Shown here: one piece after another, positions 14,526-23,753 of the stretch
Layout: each line of letters opens with the position of its first letter
How positions within the stretch are numbered: the stretch's first letter is position 1
Source of the DNA: Prevotella sp. UBA2739
GTDB lineage: Bacteria; Bacteroidota; Bacteroidia; Bacteroidales; Bacteroidaceae
Direction: 5' to 3'
Length of the DNA stretch: 25,680 bases
Assembly (NCBI GenBank): GCA_002353525.1
Contig: DEJV01000007.1
Coordinates: 1 to 25,680 of the forward strand
Translations under genes and position numbers: made by a program
The notes under the pieces: generated by a model
Databases searched by the model: none
What the model was told of the DNA's origin: nothing
What the model saw: only the letters and a program-made list of their open reading frames with translations

Positions 14526-14666
14526 GTTTTTTATTAAAGTTATTGTTTCTGTTTTCTACTTATACTATTTTGTGTTCTGTATGTACCCATAAATTTAATT
14601 TGCTTTTACTTCTTTTTACTTTGTTAACAATAACAAGTAGTCAACATCGGCTCCTGCTACAAGACG

Positions 14667-14698
14667 AAAAAAGGTGGACAGCACCGGGGCTGCCCACC
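14667..14698 (-). terminator. intrinsic terminator after the DsbD-alpha-like gene
   Basis: GGTGG-a-CAGC pairs with GCTG-c-CCACC around a 6-nt loop, followed on the minus strand by six Ts. It separates the SusC/SusD unit from the double-thioredoxin gene. The remaining 14526-14666 is AT-rich; I see only a near-consensus TAACTTTA box (14542-14535), very close to the ATG. Confidence 0.8.
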
Positions 14699-14749
14699 AG
14701 AACAATTGGAATGAAATAACTTCAAATCAACTTTTTGCAAAGCGTATGC

Positions 14750-16681
14750 CTACTTCAGGTCGAAGCTAAGCTCCACATCGCGTGGCGGCAGACAGGCATG
14801 CTCGTCGCACGTCTGATAGTTCACGGTGCAAGTCACCTTGCCCTTTCCGCTGCCCTTCAGGCGCTGGCGGAACATCACATCACCCTCGTAGATGGTAGTG
14901 CCGGTGCTGCCCAGGTTCTTAAACGACGGAATCTGCAAGTCGCCCACCTTCTGGTAGTTGCCCTCGGTCTGAATGTCGAAGGTGGTGGCAATGTAGGGAT
15001 CCTGGTCGGAGACGAAGCCGTAGATGTGGAAACCGTTGTGCATCTTCACGCGGATGACCAGTTCCTTGTCGCCGTCGACGAGGTTGTTCACCACACCGGA
15101 GATGAGCACGGGATTGTCGCGGTTGGTCTCACCGCTGATTTCGGGCGTCTTCTGCTCGGGCACCTCGTTATATTTCAATACCGAGTAGTCGTTGCCCGGC
15201 ACGTTTTTGTCCTGCGAGTTCACCAGCCATACCCATCCGCCGCTCTCGGTGAAGAACAGCTTGTTCTGGTATTTCTGGTACCAGTCGCGGTATTGCTTGG
15301 CTGTCTCGTAGCGCAACAGGGTGTAACGCTCCAGCAGGCGGCGGCCCTTCTCGGCGTCCTGTCCGCTCTCCCAGAGCGAGATGGCCTTGTCGAGCAGTCG
15401 CTTGTCGTTGTTGGGAATGCCCAGGCTCTTGGCATCCTCGTCGAGCTGCAGGCCGTAGCTGTTGAACGAACCGTAGAAGTAGGGCGTGTTCTCCTCGTAA
15501 TATTTGGCGTAGGCAGCCTCGTTGTTGCCGAACTTCTCGTAGAGAGGTCCAGCCTGCTTGCGTATCCACTCGTCGGCGGTGGGGATGGGCTGCGGCTGCC
15601 ATTGCAGATACATGGCCATCTGGCGGCCAATCTCCTTGCCTGCGGCCTTGGCGGCCTTGAGCGAGTCGGACAGATGTTTGGTCTGTGCGTTGAACTGCTC
15701 GATGCTCTCCTTATACTCTTCCCAGCATTTGTGGGTCACGCGATAGGCGCTCTCTTTGGCCTCGATGCGGGTGGCAATGCCCTCAGAGAGCTTGCGGGCG
15801 ATGACGTGCTGTCCGGCAAACTTCGAGATATAGACAATGGCGTTGGCCAACAGGGGCTTGGCCTCGTCGGTCATGTCCATGGGTGCGGCGGCAAATCCCC
15901 AGTGGAAGAACGAGCCGTGGCGGCCCAGGGCCATTGCGTCTATCGACTTGGCACAGTTGCCGCTGCTAATCCATTCGGCCTCGGGCGAGTCCTCAAAGCC
16001 CCAAGGACGGCTCACCATACCTACCTTAAAACCTTTGTCGGTCATGTATCCCTTGCTGTTGACGTGCCACATCTTGGTGGTCTCGGGCAGCGTCTCGCCC
16101 ACCAGGGGCGCAAACTCCTTGGCTCCCTCGGGCGTGGGACGGTCAACGAGCGTCATCTTCACCCGGTAGGGACCTTTGAAGATGGGGTGGCTGGTGCGCA
16201 TTCCGAGGGCCCACTGGTCGAGACAGAGGCAATACCAGTCGGTCTTCAGTCCCAAGCGGCGGCCTACGCGCTCGCCCAGTTCGGCCATCGTGATGACGGG
16301 TCGGTCGAAGTCGTCGGGGAAATACTTGGCCTCGATACGCTTCACGAAGCGCTGTCCGTCCATCACGGTCTGCTGCTGTTCAAGAGGCTTGGGCTGTCCG
16401 TCCAGCACGGTCACGTCGTAGTCGTACGACATCTTGTAGTTGTAGTCGTCGGCCATCACTACCTTCACCGTGGTGAAATACTCGCCGAGGAACTGCTCGA
16501 ACGAGGCGGTACGCTCCTTGATGCTGCGCTCGTTCTCGGCCTTGTCGTAGTCGGTGGCAAACGTCTCCAGGTTGGAGTGTCCGCCCACGTAGAGCACGCG
16601 TAGTTTCGTTTTCTTGACGGCACCCATTACGGTGATGCTCATCGTCAGCAGCAAAGTGCTGAGCAGAAAGATTTTTTTCAT
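14750..16681 (-). CDS. secreted protein with ThuA-like N-terminus and DsbD-alpha-like C-terminus
   Basis: 643 residues with a signal peptide (MKKIFLLSTLLLTMSITVMG). Residues about 25-310 resemble a glutamine-amidotransferase/ThuA-like fold: RVLYVGGHSNLETF at the start, YDVTVLDG, and a GRHGSFFHWGFAAAPMDMTD then EAKPLLANAIVYISKF ending. I infer this from pattern only. Residues about 310-510 are helical, rich in Lys/Glu/Tyr. Residues about 520-643 look like the N-terminal domain of DsbD: NGFHIYGF, and CDEHACLPPRDVEL with Cys625 and Cys630. In DsbD that Cys pair passes electrons from the membrane to periplasmic thiol proteins. Here there is no DsbD membrane part or thioredoxin part, so the domain must receive electrons from a partner, plausibly the double-thioredoxin protein downstream. 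It follows susD by 88 bp. Confidence 0.8.
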   Translation of the reverse strand: MKKIFLLSTLLLTMSITVMGAVKKTKLRVLYVGGHSNLETFATDYDKAENERSIKERTASFEQFLGEYFTTVKVVMADDYNYKMSYDYDVTVLDGQPKPLEQQQTVMDGQRFVKRIEAKYFPDDFDRPVITMAELGERVGRRLGLKTDWYCLCLDQWALGMRTSHPIFKGPYRVKMTLVDRPTPEGAKEFAPLVGETLPETTKMWHVNSKGYMTDKGFKVGMVSRPWGFEDSPEAEWISSGNCAKSIDAMALGRHGSFFHWGFAAAPMDMTDEAKPLLANAIVYISKFAGQHVIARKLSEGIATRIEAKESAYRVTHKCWEEYKESIEQFNAQTKHLSDSLKAAKAAGKEIGRQMAMYLQWQPQPIPTADEWIRKQAGPLYEKFGNNEAAYAKYYEENTPYFYGSFNSYGLQLDEDAKSLGIPNNDKRLLDKAISLWESGQDAEKGRRLLERYTLLRYETAKQYRDWYQKYQNKLFFTESGGWVWLVNSQDKNVPGNDYSVLKYNEVPEQKTPEISGETNRDNPVLISGVVNNLVDGDKELVIRVKMHNGFHIYGFVSDQDPYIATTFDIQTEGNYQKVGDLQIPSFKNLGSTGTTIYEGDVMFRQRLKGSGKGKVTCTVNYQTCDEHACLPPRDVELSFDLK

Positions 16682-16713
16682 GTCGTCTTAGTGTTTTTTT
16701 GAAAAGATGAAAA

Positions 16714-16750
16714 GCCAAGGCCAACTTCAAAGAAGAGAGGCTGGCCTTGG
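16714..16750 (-). terminator. hairpin after susD, weak terminator or processing site
   Basis: CCAAGGCCA and TGGCCTTGG pair perfectly across an 18-nt loop, followed on the minus strand by TTTTCATCTTTTC rather than a pure T-run. It may lower read-through from susC/susD into the downstream secreted protein gene. Confidence 0.5.
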
Positions 16751-16769
16751 TATCATGGTCACAACGATT

Positions 16770-18230
16770 CTACCAGTTGTTGGTGAGATTGGAGTTCTTC
16801 TCGGTAGCGTTGACTGGGAACGGGAATATCCAGAGCTTCGAGTCGGGACGCAGCGTGTAGGTCTTGCCGCCGATGGTGTGGCTCAGCGTGGTGGCCCATT
16901 CGCTTTCAACGTTCCAGCGCTTGCGGGTGTAATAGGTCCAGTCGGTCCAGAGATACTCGGCTGCAACCGTCTTCTTCAGCCATTCAATGGCATCGGCCTT
17001 AGTGGTGACGGCACCTTCCAGTTTCTCGAAACCTTCGGGCAGACGCTTGGCGCGCAGCTGGTCGAGCCAGTTCATGGCCGTACCGATATTGCCAGAGCGT
17101 AGCTCGCATTCTGCGATGAAGAGATACATTTGCGGGACAGAGAGTCCTGCCTTATTCTGGTAGTGGTCGAAGTCCATTGCTGCATTCCATCCCGGCAGGC
17201 CGATAGAAGCTCCGTAGTCAGAATAGTCCCTGCCTTGATAGATAAAGCCGGCATATTGTTTCGACATGACATCGGAGGTACCTCTGCGGCCATACTCCTC
17301 TTCCATCCAGTTCCACTCAGAGGGAGCAACCCATAAATAGTAATTCATGTCGGGAATCATGAACAGCGTCTCGGGATTGTTGCGGTCGTCGATAGGAACA
17401 ACAAAATAGGTGTTTCCTAACATGCCATGAGCCTCTTCCACATTAGCGTAATAGTCGAAGAGCGTGTTGGTGATGCCGAGCACCTGCTTGGCCGTAGCCT
17501 CAGCCTCAGTGTAGTTGCGCATACCCATCAGGATGTGGGCTTTCAGGGCCAGTGCAGCTTTCTTGTCCCAGCGCATGAAGTTGAGGGCCTTGTCGGGCAG
17601 GGCGTTCAGGGCCAGGGCGTCGTTCACGTCTTGCAGCATGTTGTCGTAGCACTCTTGAATGGTGTTTTTGGGATGCTGCTCCATGATGTCCATGTCTTCC
17701 TTCATGTAGATGATGGCGCCTTCATCGCCGTTCGAGCCGTTGTAAGCGGCAGCGAAACGCTGGAATACCATGAAATGGCAAAAGGCGCGAGCAACGAGGG
17801 CCTCTGCCTTGAGCGCATTCTTGGTTGCCTCGGGTCCGCTGGCCATATCCAACTGCTTGAGGATAGGATTGCTCACGCGGCCGATGATGTTATAGCACGA
17901 AGTGTACTGTCCGTCGGTGTTGGCCTGTACGGCCAGACGGGTAAGATTCTCCTGGTCGTCGAAATAACCATTATAGATGGCAGCCGTCGACTTGTTATCC
18001 ACGGTGAGAGGCACGGTCACATCCGAATAGGCGTAGATGATGTTAGCGCCTACGCGCCGGGTGTTCATCGATGAGACGCCATCGTAGGCGTCGCTGTTGA
18101 GCAGAAGGGCCAGGTCGTCGGTGGTGCTGAGGAGGTTTTCTCCTTTAGGCTGAATCTCTGTGAAGTCGGCGCAGGCTGTCGTTAACAACGCTGCCGAGCC
18201 AAGCATCAAGCTATATATAATCTTTTTCAT
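16770..18230 (-). CDS. susD-like: SusD/RagB-family outer-membrane lipoprotein
   Basis: 486 residues with a lipoprotein signal peptide (MKKIIYSLMLGSAALLTTAC, Cys20). The family pattern is present: an N-terminal TEIQPKGENL, the NIIGRVSNPILKQLDMASG and KAEALVARAFCHFMVFQRFA helices of the TPR-like core, and a C-terminal LWIFPFPVNATEKNSNLTNN block. SusD proteins sit on the cell surface as a lid over SusC and capture the nutrient. The gene is 14 bp downstream of the SusC gene. No glycosidase is linked, so the ligand need not be a glycan. Confidence 0.95.
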   Translation of the reverse strand: MKKIIYSLMLGSAALLTTACADFTEIQPKGENLLSTTDDLALLLNSDAYDGVSSMNTRRVGANIIYAYSDVTVPLTVDNKSTAAIYNGYFDDQENLTRLAVQANTDGQYTSCYNIIGRVSNPILKQLDMASGPEATKNALKAEALVARAFCHFMVFQRFAAAYNGSNGDEGAIIYMKEDMDIMEQHPKNTIQECYDNMLQDVNDALALNALPDKALNFMRWDKKAALALKAHILMGMRNYTEAEATAKQVLGITNTLFDYYANVEEAHGMLGNTYFVVPIDDRNNPETLFMIPDMNYYLWVAPSEWNWMEEEYGRRGTSDVMSKQYAGFIYQGRDYSDYGASIGLPGWNAAMDFDHYQNKAGLSVPQMYLFIAECELRSGNIGTAMNWLDQLRAKRLPEGFEKLEGAVTTKADAIEWLKKTVAAEYLWTDWTYYTRKRWNVESEWATTLSHTIGGKTYTLRPDSKLWIFPFPVNATEKNSNLTNNW

Positions 18231-18244
18231 TGCTATATCTGTTT

Positions 18245-21200
18245 TTAGAGGTTCACGTTAAGACTGAAAATGTAGTTAGAGCGAGTGCGGATGCCCAAAG
18301 TCTCAGGATCTACACCCAGGTCGTTGGCTGTCCAGAGCGCTTTGGGGTTGTCAATCTGGAACTGCAGGCGTGCACGGTTCACGTGGAGGGCTCTCAGCAA
18401 TGAGCTTGGCACGTTGTAGCCCAGCACGATGTTACGAATCTTCAGGAACGAAGCGTCGTGAACGGCTCTGTTGCTGTAGGAGGGCTCGCTGCCCAGGGCA
18501 CCCGACGAGTAGCGTCCGAATCCCGGAGTGTCGGTATGGTTCTCCGGAGTCCATGCATTGAGGAAGTAGCTGGCTACGGCGCTGTAAGATGGCGTAAAGG
18601 TCTCGGTCTCTGCCAGGCAACGCATCACGTGGCCGCCGTAGTAGGCCATCTGCACACCCAGGGTGAAGTTCTGCCATTGCAGCTCGTTGCCAATACCGAT
18701 GATGGTCTTTGGCTCTGTCTGTCCGCTATACTCCAGAATCTCGGGGCCGCCGCTTCCGCTATGCGAGATGACGCCGTTCTGTCCGTACCAAAGGGTCTCA
18801 CCAGCGGGAACGCCATAGCCGTTTTCCTCTGTTCCGTCAGAGATACCTGCGAAGCGGTAGCTCCATACGGCGCTGGCGGGATATCCCTCCTTGAACGGGT
18901 TGGAGATTTGCTGGTAAGCGTTGACCGAAGGATTCTCCACCTTGGTCACCTTGTTGTCGTTGTGTGTGAAGGTGAAGGTGGTGCTCCATCCGAAGTCTTT
19001 CTCCGTGCGGGCGCGGAACCACTCGGCTGTGAGCAGCAGCTCAACACCGTGGTTGCGCATCTCGGCAGCATTGACCACCAGGCTGGTGAAACCGGTTGTG
19101 GGGTCGAGCGGCTTGTTGGAGAACACGTCCTTCGACTTCTTGTAATAGTAGTCCAGAGCTCCACGCAGGCGGTTGTCGAATAGCGAGTAGTCGATACCGA
19201 TGTTGGTGATGTTGCTCTTCTCCCAGCGCAGATCGGGGTTGCCCGGGCTGGTGATGTTGGCCAATGGCAGGTAGGTGTAATAGTTGGTCTCGCCCGTAGA
19301 GGCCGTCATATACGATGTGGCGCTTTGGTAGATGTTACCTGTGCCTCCATAGCTGAAGCGCAGTTTCAGGTAGTTCACCCAATCCACGTCCTTCATGAAC
19401 GACTCGTTGTCGATGTTCCATGCACCTCCGACCGACCATAGTGGTTTTCCGCGGTATTTCACGTTCAGGCCGTAGACGTCGGCATAGTCCTTACGCCACG
19501 ATGCAAACACGTTGTACTTCTCGTCGTAGGTGTAGGTGAAGTTGGCATAGCCAGAGCCGTAGCGGTGGGTTATCTCGGTGATGAGGTCCATGCCGTTGGC
19601 AATATAGGGGTCGAATGCGAACTGGCTGCAGGGATATCCGCTGGCATAAGGATAGCTGTTGTTGCGCATACCCTTGATGGTGTTGAAGTTGATGTTGTCG
19701 GTCAGACTGGTCTGCAGCTGCTCGTCGTAGCCCAGCAGAATGGAGTTGTTACCCCAGCTCTTGGTCTCGCGAAACTCCAGACCGGCAATGGCGTTGATGG
19801 CATGCTTGCCAAATGTCTTGATATAGTCGAGCTGTCCGCGGGCTGTCCAATAGCGTCCCTCGGTGTTGGTGAAACGCTTGATACCACCGGTCTCGGGGGT
19901 GAGGTGGGTGACTACGCCGTCTTGCAGCACGGTGAATGCGTTGCGCAGGATGCGGGCGGCATGGCTCTCCTGGTTGGCATACCACTCGGTGCTGGTGTGG
20001 TCGGTCTCATAGACGAACAGTCCTCTGGCTGTCAGACCGTCAATAATCTTGAACAGCAATTCGCCGTGGTAGCGCATGTGCTGGCGCTCGTAGTTGGTGA
20101 CATTATTATAGAGTTCCTCTACGGGGTCGGAGCCAGTATCTACCAGTCCTTCCTTGTTCCATACGTCGTAGTAGAAGTTTCCGTCGTACCAGCCATAGAG
20201 TCGGCGGGCCGTTCCGTCTTCGTTGTAGAAAGGCTCGTAGGCCGGGTGAATCCAGATGTTCTGGCCACCGGAGCGGCCGCCTATAGTGGCATAGCTGTTA
20301 TAGTCGTAGCCCTGATATTTCTGTTTGCCATACACGCCGTTGATGCCGACGTTGAAGGTGAGCCACTTGGCCAGGTCGAAGCTGCCTTTGTAGTTCACGC
20401 TCAGTTGGCGGTCCATGTGGTTGAGAATGCCCACGTTGTCGTGCTTGAAGTTAAGCGTTAGGTTGTTCTGCATCTTCTCGCCACGGCTGCGCAGAGAGAG
20501 GTTGTACTCCTGCATCACCTGCTGGCGATAGACGGCGTCGCCAAATTCCTTGGCGAAGTTGTTCTTGCTCAGCTGGCTCTTGATGCTCTGCAGCTGTGCG
20601 TCGGAAATCTCGCCGGCTGCCCTGCGATAGTAGGCGTAGGCCAGGGCTGATGTGGGCTGGGTGCCGGCTGTGATGTTCGAGAGATAAGCCTCGGCAGTAC
20701 TGCCAGGAAGGCTCCAGTAGTAGTCGTAGTAGTCTGACTCGGCCTTCACCTGCTGCTCGGCGTTCATGTAGAAGTTGTCGTTGTAGTCGAGGTTGATGTT
20801 CTCCTTCAACGTCAGGTTGGCAGAGAAGTCGATGTCCACCTTGCCCTTTTTCTTGGCGTTCTTGGTGGTGACCACAATCACGCCGTTAGAGGCGCGCGCA
20901 CCATAGATGGCCGTGGCGGCAGCGTCTTTCAGCACGTTCACGGTCTCGATGTCGTAGATGTTCAGGTCGGTCAGCTTACCTTCCATGGGCAGACCATCGA
21001 CAACGAGCAGCGGAGAGGTCTCTGCATAGAGAGAGCTGGTACCACGAATCTTGATCTCGCCGCCATAGGTTGACAGACCGGCGATACGGCCTTCCAGGTT
21101 GCTGACGATGTTGCTGGTATAACGGTCTTGCAGGGCCTCGGCTGTGATGGTAGCCGTGGCACCCGTCATGTTCTTCTTAGAGATAGTCTGGTAACCCGTC

Positions 21201-21793
21201 ACGACAACCTCGTCGAGCGAGGCGCTGCTGGTCATCGTCACGTCCTCGGTCACGTGGCCGTTGCCTGCCTTCAGGTGAACGATGGCGTTTTCCATACCCA
21301 CGAAGGTGAACTTCAGGTCGCAGGCGTTGGCGGGCACCTTCAGGGTGTAGAAGCCGTTTCCGTCGGTAATGGTGCAAACCTTCGAGTCGTCAATGCAGAT
21401 GCTCACGCCGGGCAGCGTCTCACCCATGTCGTCTCTCACCACTCCCGTCACGGTGCGGGTGCGTGCTCCCGAGAGTTTGCGTGTCACGGTGACGATGCTT
21501 CCCTCCAGGTCGTAGGTGCAGTTGATGCGGTTCATCACATCGTTGAGCACCTGGCGCACGGGCTTGTTCTGTGCCTTTACCGTCACCCTAGGGAAGGTTT
21601 TGGCCAGCTCGGCGCTGTAGATGAAGTTCAGGCCTGTTTGTTTCTTCACTTCTGCAAAGAATTGCTTCACAGTCACTTGCGTCATGTCGAGCGTCACGGT
21701 CTTGTCCTTTACCGACTGTGCCGACACCGAGAGTGTCAGCAGCGTCATGAGCAGAAGGACGACCATTCGTCTAGTTGCTTTGATTTTTTTCAT
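18245..21793 (-). CDS. susC-like: SusC/RagA-family TonB-linked outer-membrane transporter with STN domain
   Basis: 1182 residues. After a signal peptide (1-25) comes an STN domain (about 32-106: VTLDMTQVTVKQFFAEVKKQ), a CarboxypepD-regulatory-like beta domain (about 115-190), the TonB-box-like LDEVVVTGYQ (193-202), then a plug with YGARASNGVIVVTTKNAKKK. A long barrel ends NYIFSLNVNL. The STN domain is the hallmark of transducers that signal to a FecR anti-sigma factor, and a FecR and ECF sigma gene lie upstream, so substrate binding probably switches on this locus. No consensus promoter is visible in the 64 bp before it; it is likely read from the fecR promoter. Confidence 0.95.
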   Translation of the reverse strand: MKKIKATRRMVVLLLMTLLTLSVSAQSVKDKTVTLDMTQVTVKQFFAEVKKQTGLNFIYSAELAKTFPRVTVKAQNKPVRQVLNDVMNRINCTYDLEGSIVTVTRKLSGARTRTVTGVVRDDMGETLPGVSICIDDSKVCTITDGNGFYTLKVPANACDLKFTFVGMENAIVHLKAGNGHVTEDVTMTSSASLDEVVVTGYQTISKKNMTGATATITAEALQDRYTSNIVSNLEGRIAGLSTYGGEIKIRGTSSLYAETSPLLVVDGLPMEGKLTDLNIYDIETVNVLKDAAATAIYGARASNGVIVVTTKNAKKKGKVDIDFSANLTLKENINLDYNDNFYMNAEQQVKAESDYYDYYWSLPGSTAEAYLSNITAGTQPTSALAYAYYRRAAGEISDAQLQSIKSQLSKNNFAKEFGDAVYRQQVMQEYNLSLRSRGEKMQNNLTLNFKHDNVGILNHMDRQLSVNYKGSFDLAKWLTFNVGINGVYGKQKYQGYDYNSYATIGGRSGGQNIWIHPAYEPFYNEDGTARRLYGWYDGNFYYDVWNKEGLVDTGSDPVEELYNNVTNYERQHMRYHGELLFKIIDGLTARGLFVYETDHTSTEWYANQESHAARILRNAFTVLQDGVVTHLTPETGGIKRFTNTEGRYWTARGQLDYIKTFGKHAINAIAGLEFRETKSWGNNSILLGYDEQLQTSLTDNINFNTIKGMRNNSYPYASGYPCSQFAFDPYIANGMDLITEITHRYGSGYANFTYTYDEKYNVFASWRKDYADVYGLNVKYRGKPLWSVGGAWNIDNESFMKDVDWVNYLKLRFSYGGTGNIYQSATSYMTASTGETNYYTYLPLANITSPGNPDLRWEKSNITNIGIDYSLFDNRLRGALDYYYKKSKDVFSNKPLDPTTGFTSLVVNAAEMRNHGVELLLTAEWFRARTEKDFGWSTTFTFTHNDNKVTKVENPSVNAYQQISNPFKEGYPASAVWSYRFAGISDGTEENGYGVPAGETLWYGQNGVISHSGSGGPEILEYSGQTEPKTIIGIGNELQWQNFTLGVQMAYYGGHVMRCLAETETFTPSYSAVASYFLNAWTPENHTDTPGFGRYSSGALGSEPSYSNRAVHDASFLKIRNIVLGYNVPSSLLRALHVNRARLQFQIDNPKALWTANDLGVDPETLGIRTRSNYIFSLNVNL

Positions 21794-21856
21794 GCTCTTT
21801 TGTTTTTGGTTAATATTAAGGTGTATTTGTTGTTTTATTTATTATACGGAGAATAC

Positions 21857-22057
21857 TTAAAAATGTAATCTATGTACTATAACAGATGGAATCTGCAAAG
21901 CCTCTATTCGGTCTCTTGCTGATTTATAGCTCTTCCATTTAGCATCATCTTGTTTGAATGGATACTTATAAACATCTGTAGAAACTATCTTCTGTCCATA
22001 GGTGATAATTCCTATGGACAATACGTAGAATATCAATAGTGTTCTCTTCATGCTCAT
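21857..22057 (-). pseudogene. short secreted protein gene, probably truncated
   Basis: 66 residues with a hydrophobic N-terminus (MSMKRTLLIFYVLSIGIITY, signal peptide ending near GQ). The remainder, VYKYPFKQDDAKWKSYKSAR then ALQIPSVIV, resembles the start of a Bacteroidales family of secreted proteins whose YPxKxGTxEWK and QIPxxxL motifs are normally followed by 80 or more residues. The ORF stops right after this, 63 bp before the SusC gene, so the 3' part seems lost. This comparison is from memory. A Met at 22051 is an alternative start. It follows the next listed gene by 8 bp and, like it, is AT-rich compared with its neighbours. Confidence 0.45.
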
Positions 22058-22065
22058 ATTATATA

Positions 22066-22470
22066 TTAATTACCGTTTCTGATGTAGATACATTTAATGT
22101 TATTGATAGGTGGGTATTTGTCAAATTGACCAAACTGCTCAATACTGATAATATTACCTTTTATATCATGGATGACCCCATATTGTTGATCACTACTTAT
22201 GGAGGATAGTGGAACGGGGTAAGTAATATAAACCGTACTGTTGTTCCACTCGCCTTGAAAAATCTGTACCATACTAAAATCATCGACCTTCTCAAACACG
22301 AACAATGGTATTTTTGCAAGAGGTATCAATTCTACAGGAACAGTCTTCCCATAAAGGGTTACGTCAAAAGTACCTCCTATATTATCTTCCTTGTCACTAC
22401 ACCTCGCTAATCCCATAGTCATGAGTAGGAGGATGGCTAATGTCGTGTATTTAATAATGGTTATCTTCAT
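22066..22470 (-). CDS. small AT-rich lipoprotein, unknown function
   Basis: 134 residues beginning MKITIIKYTTLAILLLMTMG then LARCSDKED. Cys24 is a plausible lipidation site, although Arg just before it is unusual for a lipobox. The SDKED after the Cys resembles the acidic surface-export signal of Bacteroidetes lipoproteins, so it may be displayed on the cell surface. The mature part is mainly beta (FDVTLYGKTVPVELIPLA, STVYITYPV). I do not recognise the family. It is much more AT-rich than fecR and susC and lies between them, where those genes are usually adjacent, suggesting later insertion or an orphan gene. Confidence 0.65.
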   Translation of the reverse strand: MKITIIKYTTLAILLLMTMGLARCSDKEDNIGGTFDVTLYGKTVPVELIPLAKIPLFVFEKVDDFSMVQIFQGEWNNSTVYITYPVPLSSISSDQQYGVIHDIKGNIISIEQFGQFDKYPPINNIKCIYIRNGN

Positions 22471-22506
22471 ATTCTATGACTTTATTTGGAAGTAATTTAT
22501 TTTTAC

Positions 22507-22552
22507 GGATTACAAATCCATATAATCTCTATGGCTGGATTAGAAATCCAGC
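22507..22552. repeat. two small palindromes with a GGATTAnAAATCC core
   Basis: GGATTACAAATCC (22507-22519) and GCTGGATTAGAAATCCAGC (22534-22552, 8-bp arms with a 3-nt loop) lie side by side between the small lipoprotein gene and the end of fecR. Similar GGATTnnnAATCC palindromes are, to my recollection, common dispersed repeats in Bacteroidetes. They mark the edge of the AT-rich insert and could also form an mRNA hairpin. Confidence 0.6.
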
Positions 22553-22559
22553 AAAGGGT

Positions 22560-23753
22560 TTACTCGCTGATGATGATTTCCTTGCCGCGTACCTCGATGC
22601 GCAGGCCTGTCACCTTGTGGATGGCCTTCATCGTGGGGAGAATCGACTCGTATTTGTCTATCTCGCCCGTGAAGCGCATCTCGCGGATAGCGTCGTCGTT
22701 GAACTCTACGCGCTTGTTGTACCAGTGGCCCAGCACGCGCATCAGCTGCTCGAGCGTACAGTCGTCGAACATGAAGGTGCCAGTGTTCCAGGCGATGTAG
22801 GGCATGATGTCTACCTGACTGATGACAGGCTCTGGCTCGCCGGGCTGAAGGATGGCCATGTCGTTGGGACGCATCATGCTCTCGGCGCCGCCGCGCGGGG
22901 TGATGCCGATGCTGCCGTTGACGAGCACGACGCGGGTTGCCCCGATCTCGTCGCGCGTGTTGATGTTAAACTCGGTGCCATACTGGCGCACGTCGCCGTT
23001 GGGCGTATGCACGATGAAGGGGCGGCTCTTGTCTTTAGCCACGAAGAAGTAGGCCTCGCCCTGCAGCTCCACCTCGCGTGTATCGCCGCTGAAGTGGATG
23101 GGGTAGGTGAGCTGGGTGCCATAATTAAGATGTACGCGCGTACCATCTTCTAATGTCATCCAGAACTCTGAGTCGTGATGGGTAGTGACGGTGCGCTCCT
23201 GGCTGGCGGTTGTTGAGTGGTGGGTATTGACGGCTTGCGCTTTGGCTATGGCCTCTTCGCTGCTCACACTGACGGGCTGGCCGTCGATGGTCACTACGGC
23301 CTGGTTCTTGCCCGATTGCTCTGCCCGCTGGATGGCTGCCATTACCTCGCCGGAGAGCTTGGGCCGCTCCACGCGGCTGTTGAACCACATGGCGGTGCCC
23401 ACAAGAATGCAGAGGAATACGGCGGCTATGCGCAGCATGCGCTTGATGCGGTGCACTTTGGCCTTTGGTTTTTGTGTCGCGGCCTCAGAGCCTTGCCCGT
23501 TGTCTTTCGCTGGTTGTGACGGGTTGTGACGGGTGCTTTGCGCCTGTATGCGTTGGTTGATGCTGTCCAGCATTTGCTGTTTCAGCGCCTCGGGGATAGC
23601 AGCAGTCTCGCTGGTTTCCATCCACAGCTGGCCCAGATGGCTGCGCAGCTCTTGGTCGCTCATCGTGTCGACTTGCTGGCGCAGAGCATCCAGCTCCTCG
23701 CCGTTCAGTCGTCCTTGCATATATTTCCTTAGAAGTGTCTTCAATGTGTGCAT
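22560..23753 (-). CDS. fecR-like: FecR-family anti-sigma factor
   Basis: 397 residues from the Met at 23753 (MHTLKTLLRKYMQGRLNGEE), which matches family N-termini; an extension to 23804 is possible. Residues 1-85 form the cytoplasmic helical region that would hold the sigma factor. A single transmembrane helix spans about 106-124 (MLRIAAVFLCILVGTAMWF). The periplasmic part has the FecR domain (FWMTLEDGTRVHLNYGTQL, ELQGEAYFFVAKDKSRPF, YGTEFNINTR) and a C-terminal DUF4974-like domain (FDDCTLEQLMRVLGHWYNKR and MRFTGEIDKYES). It senses the STN domain of the SusC protein and controls the ECF sigma factor. It lies about 700 bp downstream of the sigma gene and has its own promoter. Confidence 0.93.
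   Translation of the reverse strand: MHTLKTLLRKYMQGRLNGEELDALRQQVDTMSDQELRSHLGQLWMETSETAAIPEALKQQMLDSINQRIQAQSTRHNPSQPAKDNGQGSEAATQKPKAKVHRIKRMLRIAAVFLCILVGTAMWFNSRVERPKLSGEVMAAIQRAEQSGKNQAVVTIDGQPVSVSSEEAIAKAQAVNTHHSTTASQERTVTTHHDSEFWMTLEDGTRVHLNYGTQLTYPIHFSGDTREVELQGEAYFFVAKDKSRPFIVHTPNGDVRQYGTEFNINTRDEIGATRVVLVNGSIGITPRGGAESMMRPNDMAILQPGEPEPVISQVDIMPYIAWNTGTFMFDDCTLEQLMRVLGHWYNKRVEFNDDAIREMRFTGEIDKYESILPTMKAIHKVTGLRIEVRGKEIIISE

Noticed and set aside
14735..16603. 622-codon plus-strand ORF opposite the DsbD-alpha-like gene
   Set aside because: It is the antisense shadow of the minus-strand gene, which has a signal peptide and recognisable motifs; the plus-strand product has none.
22874..23529. 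Overlapping ORFs inside the fecR gene on both strands
   Set aside because: They are out-of-frame readings of a well-supported FecR protein with transmembrane helix and DUF4974-like domain.
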